Of a stretch of DNA of 64,000 nt, positions 1 to 8,301 are shown one piece after another. How positions within the stretch are numbered: position 1 is the stretch's first letter; each line of letters opens with the position of its first letter. Under the pieces are notes generated by a model. It was not told the origin of the DNA and ran no database searches. It was given only the letters and a program-made list of their open reading frames with translations. Position numbers and translations under genes: made by a program. This stretch comes from Hyphomicrobiales bacterium (lineage in GTDB: Bacteria > Pseudomonadota > Alphaproteobacteria > Rhizobiales > Xanthobacteraceae), in NCBI GenBank assembly GCA_016185205.1, contig JACPOA010000035.1, forward strand, positions 95,837 through 159,836, given 5' to 3'.

Positions 1-108
1 CTCGTACGCAAACGCCGTCACGGTTTCCGGTCGCGCATGAGCACCACCGGCGGACGCAAGGTGCTGTCGGCCCGGCGCGCGCGCGGCCGCAAGCGGCTGA
101 GCGCCTAA
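1..108 (+). CDS. rpmH: 50S ribosomal protein L34, 3' part
   Basis: The frame is open from the window edge and ends with a TAA at 106-108. The 35 visible residues are the very basic C-terminal three quarters of L34, with the family's RHGFRSRM and GGRKVL segments and an RGRKRLSA end. L34 is a structural protein of the large ribosomal subunit. Its start lies outside the window. It sits 31 bases ahead of rnpA, the classical rpmH-rnpA arrangement in which both are transcribed together. Confidence 0.95.
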   Translation, partial: LVRKRRHGFRSRMSTTGGRKVLSARRARGRKRLSA

Positions 109-139
109 CGGCGGCGATCCGGCCGCACGCACTGCTTCC

Positions 140-490
140 ATGGAACGATTGAGGCAACGGGCGGACTTTCTAGCCGCGGCAACCGGGATCAAGGTGCCGG
201 CCACCGCGTTCGTGCTGCAAGCGCGCAAGCGGACCGATGACGGACCTGTGCGTTTCGGCTTTACCGTATCGAAGAAGGTCGGAAACGCCGTCGAGCGCAA
301 CCGGGTCCGCCGCCGTTTGAAGGAAATCGTTCGGCTTTCGGATACAAACCGGATGCAGAGCGGACATGATTATGTGCTAGTCGGCCGGCGGGCGGCGCTC
401 AAGCTGCCGTTCGACCGGATCGCCCAGGACTTCGAGGGGGCGTTGCGGCGTATGCAGGCAGGACGCAACGGCAACACGGGATCGCGATGA
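140..490 (+). CDS. rnpA: ribonuclease P protein component
   Basis: Protein subunit of RNase P, which helps the catalytic RNA cleave 5' leaders from pre-tRNAs. The 116-residue product is of normal length and basic. The family signature is clear: FGFTVSKKVGNAVERNRVRR at residues 39-58, the RNR core that contacts the RNA. It follows rpmH directly and its TGA stop overlaps the ATG of yidC (ATGA at 487-490), so the two are probably translationally coupled. No yidD lies between them. Confidence 0.97.
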   Translation: MERLRQRADFLAAATGIKVPATAFVLQARKRTDDGPVRFGFTVSKKVGNAVERNRVRRRLKEIVRLSDTNRMQSGHDYVLVGRRAALKLPFDRIAQDFEGALRRMQAGRNGNTGSR

Positions 491-2319
491 CCGACAACAA
501 GAACACCATCCTCGCCATCGTGCTGTCGGCCCTCGTGCTGATCGGCTGGCAGTATTTCTTCGCCATTCCGCAGGAGAAGGCGAAGCAGGAACAACTGCAA
601 GCCCAGCAGCAGGCGCAAAAGCAGAGCCCGCAACAGCCGGCCCAAGTCGGCCAGCCGGCGCCCGCCGCGCAGCCGGGAGCGCCGCAGCCCCCGGGCCAGG
701 CAACACAGCCATCCGTTGGCGACCCCGTCACACGTGCGGCCGCATTGGCGGCCTCGCCGCGCGTCGCGATCGCGACCGACAGCCTGCAAGGTTCGATCGC
801 GCTCAAGGGCGGTCGCATCGACGATCTGGCGCTGCTCAAGTTCCGCGAGACGGTCGATCCGAAATCGCCGCCGATCGTGCTGCTCTCACCGTCCGGCAGT
901 TCCGCACCGTTCTACGCCGAGTTTGGCTGGACCGCCGCCGCCGGCGCCAGCTTGAAAGTCCCGACCTCCGACACGCTGTGGAGGCAGTCAGGCTCGGGCG
1001 CGCTCAGCGTCGGCCATCCGGTGACGCTGACCTATGACGACGGCCAGGGCGTCGAATTCCGCCGCACCATCGCGGTCGACGACAAGTTCCTGTTCACCAT
1101 CAAGGACGAGGTGGTGAACAAGAGCGCGAACCCGGTCACGCTTTATCCTTACGGACTGATTTCGCGTCACGGCACGCCGCAGACGCTGGGTTACTATATT
1201 TTGCACGAAGGTTTGATCGGCAAGTTTGGCGACAAGGGCTCGGAGGAAGTCACCTACTCAAGTATCGAGGACAAGAAGCTCCTGAAATTTGACGCCACAA
1301 ACGCCTGGCTTGGCATTACGGACAAATACTGGGCCGCCGTGCTGGTGCCCAAAAACGACGCCCATGTGATCGCGAATTTCAAGGCCGTCGCACTCGGTAC
1401 GCTCAAGGCCTATCAGACCGACTACCTGCTCGACGCACAGACCATCGCGCCCGGCGCGACCGGATCGGCGGAAGCGCGGCTATTTGCCGGCGCCAAGGAA
1501 GTCCGAGTTGTCAATGAATACGAGAAAAAACTCGACCTCAATCATTTCGATCTGCTGATCGACTGGGGCTGGTTCTACTTCATCACCAAGCCGCTATTTC
1601 AGTTGATCGACTACCTTTTCCATCTGGTCGGAAATTTCGGCTTGGCGATTTTGATCGTCACCGTGCTGATCAAGATCGCCTTCTTCCCGCTCGCCAATAA
1701 ATCCTACGCCTCGATGGCGAAGATGAAGGCGGTACAGCCGCAGATGACGGCGCTGCGCGAACGCTATCCAGACGACAAGGCCAAGCAGCAGCAAGAGCTG
1801 ATGGAGCTGTACAAGAGAGAGAAGATCAACCCGCTGGCCGGTTGCCTGCCGATCGTGGTGCAGATCCCGGTGTTTTTCTCGCTCTACAAGGTGCTGTTCG
1901 TCACCATCGAGATGCGGCACGCGCCGTTCTTCGGCTGGATCAAGGATCTGTCCGCGCCGGATCCGACCAACATCTTCAATCTGTTCGGGCTGATTCCGTT
2001 CGACCCGACCGTTATCCCCTTGTTCGGCCAGTTCCTGCATCTCGGTGCCTGGCCGCTGATCATGGGCGTGACCATGTGGGCGCAGATGAAGCTCAATCCG
2101 GCGCCGCCCGATCCGACCCAGAAGATGATCTTCGACTGGATGCCGGTGATCTTCACCTTCATGCTGGCGACCTTCCCGGCCGGGCTGGTGATCTACTGGG
2201 CCTGGAACAACTCGTTGTCGGTGCTCCAGCAGAGCGTGATCATGCAAAAGCATGGCGCCAAGATCGAACTGCTCGACAACATCAAAGCGATGTTCACGAA
2301 GAAGAAGACGCAAGGGTAG
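487..2319 (+). CDS. yidC: membrane protein insertase YidC
   Basis: Inserts inner-membrane proteins with or without SecYEG. The 610-residue protein has the long gram-negative layout: an N-terminal membrane anchor (about residues 7-25), a Gln/Pro/Ala-rich linker to about residue 80, a large periplasmic beta domain to about 350, then the conserved 60KD_IMP domain with five membrane segments and a Lys-rich tail. Inside that domain NPLAGCLPIVVQIPVFFSLY and the late GLVIYWAWNN are characteristic. It is coupled to rnpA by a 4-base overlap. In most relatives engB follows; here about 3.3 kb of accessory DNA intervenes. Confidence 0.97.
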   Translation: MTDNKNTILAIVLSALVLIGWQYFFAIPQEKAKQEQLQAQQQAQKQSPQQPAQVGQPAPAAQPGAPQPPGQATQPSVGDPVTRAAALAASPRVAIATDSLQGSIALKGGRIDDLALLKFRETVDPKSPPIVLLSPSGSSAPFYAEFGWTAAAGASLKVPTSDTLWRQSGSGALSVGHPVTLTYDDGQGVEFRRTIAVDDKFLFTIKDEVVNKSANPVTLYPYGLISRHGTPQTLGYYILHEGLIGKFGDKGSEEVTYSSIEDKKLLKFDATNAWLGITDKYWAAVLVPKNDAHVIANFKAVALGTLKAYQTDYLLDAQTIAPGATGSAEARLFAGAKEVRVVNEYEKKLDLNHFDLLIDWGWFYFITKPLFQLIDYLFHLVGNFGLAILIVTVLIKIAFFPLANKSYASMAKMKAVQPQMTALRERYPDDKAKQQQELMELYKREKINPLAGCLPIVVQIPVFFSLYKVLFVTIEMRHAPFFGWIKDLSAPDPTNIFNLFGLIPFDPTVIPLFGQFLHLGAWPLIMGVTMWAQMKLNPAPPDPTQKMIFDWMPVIFTFMLATFPAGLVIYWAWNNSLSVLQQSVIMQKHGAKIELLDNIKAMFTKKKTQG

Positions 2320-2362
2320 CCGGCGGCGGGCGGCACATAAGCAAAACGCATAAGAAGTTGTC

Positions 2363-2386
2363 ATGGCCGGGCGTAGTCCCGGCCAT
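2363..2386 (+). terminator. putative hairpin terminator after yidC
   Basis: A perfect 9-base inverted repeat, ATGGCCGGG and CCCGGCCAT, with a 6-base loop lies 44 bases after the yidC stop and is followed by TTCGTTTAT. The T tract is weak, so it may be a general REP-type hairpin rather than a strong intrinsic terminator. Confidence 0.5.
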
Positions 2387-2432
2387 TTCGTTTATCGGGG
2401 CACGGCGCGGGCATCGCTGCGCTTCACCCGGG

Positions 2433-3511
2433 CTACTTGCTGGCCCCTCCCACGTCTCGGCTGCCTCTGTTTTGCGTCAAGGAGATAGCCTTGATGTCGT
2501 TCATCATGCCTCGTGACGGCCGCCGCTTCTGACCACGAGCGAACCTATCTGCAATTGCTGCGAAGAGATGCGCGGAAATCAAATGGTGTGGCAACGAATG
2601 GTTCTTTGGCCAGTTCAAAAATTTAACCGTTTCGCGCAACGCCGACTCTGGGGGCGTACCGCGATTGATGAACTCGCGGTTTAGCTCATGGATCAAAACA
2701 ATAACCGGAGAAAGTGCTCCATTGATATATTTATGGACGTCGCCAGATGCCTCGCCTGACTGGGCCATCGCCATGAAGTGGAAATATGCATCTACGTAGC
2801 TGCGAGCGAATGCTCCAAGCTCGTTGTTCAGCACCGTTTCAAATGTAGGCTTGTCGCGCACCCACCCATCATATAGCGGCGCGAAATCCTCTGCCGCTTT
2901 ATCTCGCGCCAACCTGGTGTTTTCGACGAACGCGCTCCAGTCGGCCTCCACGGTTATGTGCAAGTCAGGTAACCATGCGTTCCGGTGGCCATGGAGGATC
3001 TCGTCAACATCACAGTCAAAGGGCAGCGGCTCCTCGCCTTTCAGATACGCCTCAAGGTGTCGGTAGATCTGCCGATGTTCGATTGTAGTCGTATCCTCGA
3101 ACGAGGTATCCCCGCCCATCATTTCATGCGCAAGATCAAGCGCTTTTCATGCGCAAGATCAAGCGCTTTTCCGTCTCGATAGACCATCGTTTCATCGCGA
3201 TGGATATTCGATGCGGGACAAATGATCTGTTGGCGCCTAATCGCCCGATCGAGCAGGTCATTCGCTTCGGCCCAGAACTCGGCATGGGGCGCGTCTGCCC
3301 GGCGCTTGCGCTCTTTGACCTTGAAGATTTCGCTGATAGCGAATTGGTCCAGGTAGAGAACCTTCTTATCAACTTCGGGTAGACAGTAAGTAGCTTTTGC
3401 TCCGCAGAATTTGCAGCGCCTGTCATAGAATTCCGACGATACCCAAAGGATGCCAAACCCCTGCTCGCGACCGCACTGGGGACAATTCTTGAATGGCGGA
3501 CGCTCGAACAT
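2433..3511 (-). pseudogene. zinc-ribbon plus PIN-like protein, split by a frameshifting duplication
   Basis: Two consecutive frames on the minus strand are halves of one protein of about 350 residues. The upstream half (3511 to 3119) starts MFERPPFKNCPQCG and carries a zinc ribbon (CPQCG, then CKFCG) followed by VLYLDQFAIS, which resembles the first acidic motif of PIN-like nucleases. The downstream half (to 2433) is alpha-helical with no motif I recognise. A perfect 23-bp tandem duplication at 3125-3170 shifts the frame after KALDLAHE, and the upstream half then stops after a few extra residues. Removing one copy fuses the halves exactly as ...KALDLAHEMMGGD. The 229-residue downstream half could still start at its own ATG (3122). 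Function unknown; the PIN-like reading is an inference. Confidence 0.7.
3125..3170. repeat. 23-bp perfect tandem duplication
   Basis: TCATGCGCAAGATCAAGCGC followed by TTT occurs twice back to back (3125-3147 and 3148-3170). Because 23 is not a multiple of three it moves the enclosing minus-strand gene out of frame. It looks like a recent slippage event. Confidence 0.95.
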
Positions 3512-3549
3512 CCTTTATTCCTTAGGAAACCTTACGAATTGCAAGACAG

Positions 3550-3770
3550 CAAGTAGCGCGGATGGAGCCCCAGGGTCGCACCTTGGGTGCGCCCGAGGGT
3601 GAACTCCGCAAAATCCGGGCTCAACCCCTCCGCTCGCCGAAATCCATCGTGGGTTCGATGACATCGCCTGCCCAGTCGGCTGGCAGCACGTAGCCCGGGT
3701 GAAGCGAAGCGTAACCCGGGAACGATGGATGGGCTGCCCCGGATTTCGCTGCGCTCCATCCGGGCTACCT
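3550..3770. repeat. REP-like palindromic repeat cluster
   Basis: This 289-base stretch between the broken gene and the toxin gene holds no credible gene. It contains copies of the short palindromic element common in Bradyrhizobium-type genomes: GTAGCCCGGGTGAAGCGAAG with TAACCCGGG (about 3700-3720), and CCCCGGATTTCGCTGCGCTC with CATCCGGGCTAC (about 3740-3768), plus a degenerate copy at about 3551-3630. A related fragment (CTTCACCCGGGCTAC) lies at about 2421-2435. Confidence 0.75.
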
Positions 3771-3800
3771 GCTTCGGCTTCCGCGCGGCGAAGCGTAACC

Positions 3801-4247
3801 TCAATCGCCCAACAGCGCCTCGATTGCCCCGATATTCGCCGCCGCAAACGGATTGATCAGACGCAGGCCCTCGATCGTTCGGCCGTCCTGCATGTCTTCC
3901 GTCATCAGGACCTTGGCTCCCGCAGCGACGGAGGCGGCACACACAACGCCATCCCACAACTGCATGCGATGTGCGCGCGCTAGCTCGGAGGCCTTGTTGA
4001 TGATGGCGTCTGTGGTCGGCGGCGTCAGAAAAGCCGCTTGGTACACGGACGCTTGCCGTATGGCTTCCTCAAACGCCGCGGGCGCGCGGCGCTGAACGAA
4101 CCGAAGGTACTCCCCAAGCACCTGCGCCGGTATCACGCCGTCGCGTGCAGCCCGCAAAATCAGATCGGCAGAGCGCGCCCCCTTCTCCGTGTCAGGCTCA
4201 AGCTCGGCATAGATCAAAATGTTGCTGTCGAGCGCGAGGCGCGTCAT
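3801..4247 (-). CDS. PIN-domain toxin, VapC type
   Basis: Probable endoribonuclease toxin of a type II toxin-antitoxin pair. The 148-residue protein begins with the PIN signature LALDSNILIYAE (first acidic residue D7). It has a central glutamate in VLGEYLRFV, a late aspartate in LWDGVVCAAS and a fourth acidic site in LMTEDMQDG, a full set of Mg2+ ligands, so it looks intact. Its ATG overlaps the stop of the upstream antitoxin gene (ATGA, 4244-4247), giving translational coupling. It lies in the accessory patch between yidC and engB. The target RNA cannot be told from the sequence. Confidence 0.88.
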   Translation of the reverse strand: MTRLALDSNILIYAELEPDTEKGARSADLILRAARDGVIPAQVLGEYLRFVQRRAPAAFEEAIRQASVYQAAFLTPPTTDAIINKASELARAHRMQLWDGVVCAASVAAGAKVLMTEDMQDGRTIEGLRLINPFAAANIGAIEALLGD

Positions 4248-4513
4248 GCGGCGTCTCCGCCGTACTTGTCATCTTCGGCGATCGTTCCGACGCGATAGCC
4301 GGTCGCGCGTTTTGAGCGCAGACTTTTCCCGAGTGCCGTGAACGCGGACCGCCACGCAGGGTCGTTCGAGCGATCCGCCACCTGTGGGGTGATCTTGGCG
4401 ACCGGCGTGCCGTTCTTGGTGATGACGATCGTTTCGCCGCGTTCGGCCGCGGCGATCACCTGCGAAAAATTCTGGTTTGCTTCCCGGACCGACATTTCGC
4501 GCATGGCATCCAT
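4244..4513 (-). CDS. Phd/YefM-family antitoxin
   Basis: DNA-binding antitoxin partner of the downstream PIN toxin. The N-terminal part shows the Phd/YefM pattern: MSVREANQNFSQVIAAAERG, then ETIVITKNGTPVAKI. The C-terminal part, which would wrap the toxin, ends in acidic EDDKYGGDAA. I place the start at the ATG at 4513 (MDAMREMSV); the ATG at 4504 is a good alternative and the frame continues upstream without family similarity. The 4-base overlap with the toxin fits autoregulated two-gene operons. Confidence 0.85.
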   Translation of the reverse strand: MDAMREMSVREANQNFSQVIAAAERGETIVITKNGTPVAKITPQVADRSNDPAWRSAFTALGKSLRSKRATGYRVGTIAEDDKYGGDAA

Positions 4514-4755
4514 CCATTGTTCTACGTTGCAACATAGGTGTTCATTCCACCTATTGCAAGGTCCTCCCCGCTTCGCCAATGCTGTGCGGATAATATTCCT
4601 TGACAGCGTGACGCTGGTCCGCTAGCAAAGGCGCATTCTCCCACAATTGACGGCGCGGCAAGCTGCCGCCCGCTGCTCGGCCAGCCGCGCTTGCGGCGGG
4701 ACGATGCGCGGGCGCGCGCGCTTTCGCCTGCCGTCAAATCCCAGAGGACGACCAA

Positions 4756-5550
4756 ATGCCAGAACCGACCAGCGAAGCCTGGGCCCGCATCCGCTACGAA
4801 TACGAGCGCACCACCCGACCGGTCGAGGACATCTGCGCCGAGCACGGCATCAGCTCCGGCACGCTGCGCGACCGCATGCGGCGTTGGCAATGGACGCGCA
4901 GGCGACCGCCGATTCCGCGCGACGGGCCGCCGCCGCTAGCGGTTGCGCGGCGTGAGATCACCTCCCCTCCCCCCATTCGCGCAGCGAATGGTGGGGAGGG
5001 GTTGGGGGTGGGGGGCCTTTGCGCGGTTCAGACTGCAGAACCGTCACCCCCCACCCCGCTTCATCTTGCTGAAGCAAGCCGAAGCGACCCTCCCCACCGC
5101 TTCGCGGGGGGAGGGATGGAGCATGCCGCACCGCCGCAGCATGTGTCTGAGATGGATGAAGCTCGCAGCTCCGAGGGAGAGAATGGCGCGATCGTGCCGC
5201 GACCCGCATCCGCCGCGAACGTGCAAGCTGACGCCGCATCGATCGTGCAACGCCTGCAAGGCGCGGTCGCCCGTGTGCTTCCCGCCATCGAGGCGATCAT
5301 CGCGCGACTGGCGGCGGGGCCGCAGCATCCGCGCGAGATGGAACAGGCCGGCCGCGCGCTCGGAGCGCTGATGCGAACATTGCGCGAGCTGAACGCGCTG
5401 TTGAGCCAGCACAATGCGCAAGCCGCGCAGCCTTACGATGACATGCCGGAGGACATGGATGCGTTCCGCCTCGACCTGGCGCGGCGGATCGACGCATTTG
5501 TGGAGTCGCGGGGCCACGAGATCGATGAAGCCGAGCCTGAGGAAACGTGA
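4756..5550 (+). CDS. helix-turn-helix protein interrupted in frame by a palindromic repeat
   Basis: A 264-residue protein of unknown role. Residues 1-45 look like a small helix-turn-helix (VEDICAEHGISSGTLRDRMR), similar to the DNA-binding ends of phage terminase small subunits and resolvase-like proteins. The start is supported by GAGGA seven bases upstream. Residues about 69-120 are a Pro/Gly-rich segment encoded entirely by an intergenic-type palindromic repeat (4961-5115) that is open in this frame. The rest (about 155-264) is helical and ends in an acidic tail, and looks like normal coding sequence again. The conserved helical part is probably the functional body; the repeat-encoded part is probably a disordered insert. 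Confidence 0.65.
   Translation: MPEPTSEAWARIRYEYERTTRPVEDICAEHGISSGTLRDRMRRWQWTRRRPPIPRDGPPPLAVARREITSPPPIRAANGGEGLGVGGLCAVQTAEPSPPTPLHLAEASRSDPPHRFAGGGMEHAAPPQHVSEMDEARSSEGENGAIVPRPASAANVQADAASIVQRLQGAVARVLPAIEAIIARLAAGPQHPREMEQAGRALGALMRTLRELNALLSQHNAQAAQPYDDMPEDMDAFRLDLARRIDAFVESRGHEIDEAEPEET
4961..5115. repeat. REP-like palindromic element inside a coding frame
   Basis: Nested inverted repeats. Hairpin one pairs CCCCTCCCCCCATTCGC with GCGAATGGTGGGGAGGGG (4964-5001). Hairpin two is CCTCCCCACCGCTTCGCG with GGGGGGAGGG (5089-5115). The G-rich run GGTTGGGGGTGGGGGG (5000s) faces CCCCCCACCCC (5047-5057). This is the layout of the short palindromes scattered between genes of related genomes, here lying within a reading frame. 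Confidence 0.85.
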
Positions 5551-5563
5551 TAGATGCGTGCCA

Positions 5564-5623
5564 CCCTCACCCCGACCCCGGATCAAGTCCGGGGCAGGCT
5601 CCTCCCCCTTTCAGGGGGAGGGA
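5564..5623. repeat. second copy of the C/G-rich palindromic element
   Basis: CCTCACCCCGACCCCGGATC, AAGTCCGGGG and CTCCCCCTTTCAGGGGGAG form two stacked hairpins just before engB. It is the same type of element as at 4961-5115 but in the usual intergenic position. Confidence 0.75.
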
Positions 5624-5645
5624 GAAGAAAAAAGAGTGCTGACCC

Positions 5646-6293
5646 GTGCCAGTCGATTTCACCCGCGCCGAAATCGAGACCGGCCGGCGGCTGTTTGCCG
5701 GCGACTGGCGCTTTGTCGCGGCCGCCTCCTCGCCCGCCTCGCTGCCGCCGATGCGCGGCACCGAGATCGCCTTTGCCGGCCGTTCCAATGTCGGCAAATC
5801 CAGCCTGATCAATGCCCTCACCGGCCGCAAGGCGCTGGCGCGCACCTCGCGCACGCCCGGCCGCACCCAGGAGCTGATTTTCTTCACCGGCGGCGACAGT
5901 CTCAACGTGGTGGATATGCCGGGCTACGGCTACGCCGCCGCCGCCAAATCCAAGATCGCGGCCTGGACCGCGCTGATTGAGGCTTACTTGCGCGGCCGCG
6001 CCAACCTCGCCCGCGTCTACGTGCTGGTGGACGCCCGCCATGGCCTGAAAGACGCCGACGAACCGACCTTCAAGGCGCTCGGCCAGGCGGCGGTCAGCTA
6101 CCAGATCGTGCTCACCAAAGCCGACGACGTGAAGGACGCCGGGCTCACAGACCGCATCGCGCAAGTCGAGGCGGCGCTGGCCAAGTGGCCAGGCGCCTTC
6201 CCCGGCATTCTGGTCACCTCGGCCCGCGAGGGCAGCGGCCTCACCGAGCTGCGCGCGGCGATCGCCCGGCTTTTGGCGGAAAAAAAGCGCTGA
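5646..6293 (+). CDS. engB: ribosome biogenesis GTP-binding protein YsxC/EngB
   Basis: TRAFAC-class GTPase needed for assembly of the large ribosomal subunit. The 215-residue protein has G1 GRSNVGKSSLINAL (about 46-59), G2 around TSRTPGRTQ, G3 DMPGYGYA (about 91-98), G4 LTKADDVK (about 157-164) and G5 in VTSAREGSG. The start is a GTG at 5646; the residues after it (PVDFTRAEIETGRRLFAGDW) match the family's N terminus. It is followed by argB as in relatives, so only the stretch between yidC and engB is expanded here. Confidence 0.95.
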   Translation: MPVDFTRAEIETGRRLFAGDWRFVAAASSPASLPPMRGTEIAFAGRSNVGKSSLINALTGRKALARTSRTPGRTQELIFFTGGDSLNVVDMPGYGYAAAAKSKIAAWTALIEAYLRGRANLARVYVLVDARHGLKDADEPTFKALGQAAVSYQIVLTKADDVKDAGLTDRIAQVEAALAKWPGAFPGILVTSAREGSGLTELRAAIARLLAEKKR

Positions 6294-6355
6294 CTTATTG
6301 GCGCAGGCCTACAACTTCGGCTAAAACGCCCGCATTGCAATAGAAGGCCGGCGCG

Positions 6356-7267
6356 ATGAGCAAAGCTCCCAAATCCGACCTGCAAAAGATCGATCCGCAG
6401 ACGCAGGCGCGCATCCTGTCGGAAGCGCTGCCGCACATGCAGCGCTATGACGAAGAGACCATCGTCATCAAATACGGCGGCCACGCCATGGGCCAGGAGG
6501 ACACCGCGCGCGATTTCGCCCGCGACGTCGTGCTGCTGGAACAGGCCGCCATCAATCCGGTCGTGGTGCATGGCGGCGGCCCGCAGATCGCGGCCATGCT
6601 CAAGAAGCTCGGTATCCAGTCGGAATTCGCCGCCGGCCTGCGCATCACCGACGCCAAGACCGTCGAGATCGTCGAAATGGTGCTGGCCGGCTCGATCAAT
6701 AAGCAGATCGTCGGCTACATCAACGCCGCCGGCGGCAAGGCCGTCGGCCTGTGCGGCAAGGACGGCAACATGGTGCAGGCGCGCAAGGTGACCCGCACCG
6801 TGGTCGACCCGGATTCCAATATCGAGAAGGTGGTCGATCTCGGCTTCGTCGGCGAGCCGGAGAAGGTCGATCTCACCGTGCTCAATCACGTGCTGGGAAA
6901 GGAGATGATCCCGGTGCTGGCGCCGGTGGCGACCTCGGCCAGCGGCGGCACCTTCAACGTCAACGCCGACACCTTCGCCGGCGCCATTGCCGGCGCGCTC
7001 AAGGCCAAACGCCTGCTGCTGCTCACCGACGTGCCGGGCGTGCTCGACAAGTCGAAGAACCTGATCGCGGACCTGTCGGTCGCCGACGCCCGCCGGCTGA
7101 TTGCCGACGGCACCATCTCGGGCGGCATGATCCCCAAGGTCGAGACCTGCATCTATGCGCTCGACCAGGGCGTCGAGGGCGTGGTGATCATGGACGGCAA
7201 GGTGCCGCACGCGGTGCTGCTCGAGCTTTTGACCGACCATGGCGTCGGTACGCTGATGCACCGCTGA
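6356..7267 (+). CDS. argB: acetylglutamate kinase
   Basis: Phosphorylates N-acetyl-L-glutamate with ATP, the second step of arginine synthesis. The 303-residue protein has the amino-acid kinase fold with [11 protein letters not shown] (about 36-46), VVHGGGPQI (about 64-72), the substrate region [10 protein letters not shown] and a C-terminal nucleotide region with [10 protein letters not shown]. The length fits the longer, arginine-regulated hexameric type with an N-terminal helix. It lies between engB and a DUF1036 protein, the arrangement seen in related genomes. Confidence 0.97.
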   Translation: MSKAPKSDLQKIDPQTQARILSEALPHMQRYDEETIVIKYGGHAMGQEDTARDFARDVVLLEQAAINPVVVHGGGPQIAAMLKKLGIQSEFAAGLRITDAKTVEIVEMVLAGSINKQIVGYINAAGGKAVGLCGKDGNMVQARKVTRTVVDPDSNIEKVVDLGFVGEPEKVDLTVLNHVLGKEMIPVLAPVATSASGGTFNVNADTFAGAIAGALKAKRLLLLTDVPGVLDKSKNLIADLSVADARRLIADGTISGGMIPKVETCIYALDQGVEGVVIMDGKVPHAVLLELLTDHGVGTLMHR

Positions 7268-7293
7268 GGCGGGCATTCCGCTAGCATGGCGGC

Positions 7294-8295
7294 ATGATTC
7301 GCGGTTTCAACGGCACCGTTGCGACGGCAATCGTCGTGCTGGTCGTGCTGGCGGCGACCCCGGCGGCAGCCGAACTGACGCTGTGCAATCGCACCAGCTA
7401 CCAGATGGACGCGGCGATCGGCCTGGAGAAGCGCGCCACGGTCGCCACGCGCGGCTGGTTCCGCGTCGATCCCGGGCAATGCCGGCAGGTGGTGGACGGC
7501 GCGCTCGACGCCGACATGGTCTATCTGCATGCACGCACGCCGCCGGTCTATGGCTCCGCGCCGCTGCCCTCGAGCGGCAATGCCGAGTTCTGCATCCGTG
7601 ACGGCAATTTCGAGATCGGCAATGCGCGCGGTTGTCCGGTCAGCCAGCAGGCGCGTTTTTCGCCGGCGCGGCCGTCCGATACGCCGAAAGGGCCGACGGT
7701 CAATCTCGCGGAAGAAGCCGACTATGACGACGCGCAGGCCCGCCTCGCCGGCATCCAGCGGCTGCTGGTGATCGCCGGCTATGACGCCAATCCGATCGAC
7801 GGCGTGCAGGGCGCCAAGACGCAAAGCGCGCTCACGAAATTCCTGCACGACCGCAAGCTGGCGGCTGATGCCGCCTCGGCGCCGAATTTCTTCGACACGC
7901 TGCTCGATGCCGCGCGCAACCCCGCAGGCGTCGGCTTCTCCTGGTGCAACGACACCCAATACACGGTGATGGCCTCGCTTGGCATCGTCGAGATGGGCGC
8001 CATCGTCAGCCGCGGCTGGTACCGGGTGAATGCCGGCGCCTGCGTGCGGCCGGATCTGCGTGGCGAGCCGCGCAGGCTTTACAGCTATGGCGAGGCCGTC
8101 GACGGCAACAGCCGCACCATCAAAAAAGGCGATGCGCCGCTCAGCTGGGGCGGCGCGGTCGCGCTCTGCACGCGCGACGGCAAGTTCGAGCTGAGCGACC
8201 ATAAGGATTGCGCGGCGCGCGGCCTGAATTCCGCCGGCTTTGCCGCCATCGATGTGGGCGGACAACCGGCGACCATCGTGCGCTTCAAGGAATAG
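7294..8295 (+). CDS. secreted protein with two DUF1036 domains
   Basis: A 333-residue exported protein of unknown function. A signal peptide (residues 1-25, VLVVLAATPAAA then ELTLCN) precedes a first DUF1036 domain (about 26-118), a middle segment resembling a peptidoglycan-binding helix bundle (about 145-195, with IQRLLVIAGYDANPIDGVQG) and a second DUF1036 domain (about 212-320, beginning SWCNDTQYTVMASLGI). The two DUF1036 copies share the CN.T.Y and RGW.RV..G.C patterns, so they arose by duplication. It ends 6 bases before the HAD gene. Cell-envelope association is inferred from the peptidoglycan-binding-like segment. Confidence 0.85.
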   Translation: MIRGFNGTVATAIVVLVVLAATPAAAELTLCNRTSYQMDAAIGLEKRATVATRGWFRVDPGQCRQVVDGALDADMVYLHARTPPVYGSAPLPSSGNAEFCIRDGNFEIGNARGCPVSQQARFSPARPSDTPKGPTVNLAEEADYDDAQARLAGIQRLLVIAGYDANPIDGVQGAKTQSALTKFLHDRKLAADAASAPNFFDTLLDAARNPAGVGFSWCNDTQYTVMASLGIVEMGAIVSRGWYRVNAGACVRPDLRGEPRRLYSYGEAVDGNSRTIKKGDAPLSWGGAVALCTRDGKFELSDHKDCAARGLNSAGFAAIDVGGQPATIVRFKE

Positions 8296-8301
8296 TCAAG
8301 A

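Noticed and set aside
487..2319. Missing yidD between rnpA and yidC
   Set aside because: The 4-base overlap of rnpA and yidC leaves no room for yidD, but I believe the same arrangement occurs in related Hyphomicrobiales, so it is not a special finding.
6098..7276. Long open frame on the minus strand opposite argB (392 codons)
   Set aside because: It has His/Asp/Arg-rich low-complexity composition, no start context and lies wholly opposite a conserved gene; a GC-rich shadow frame.
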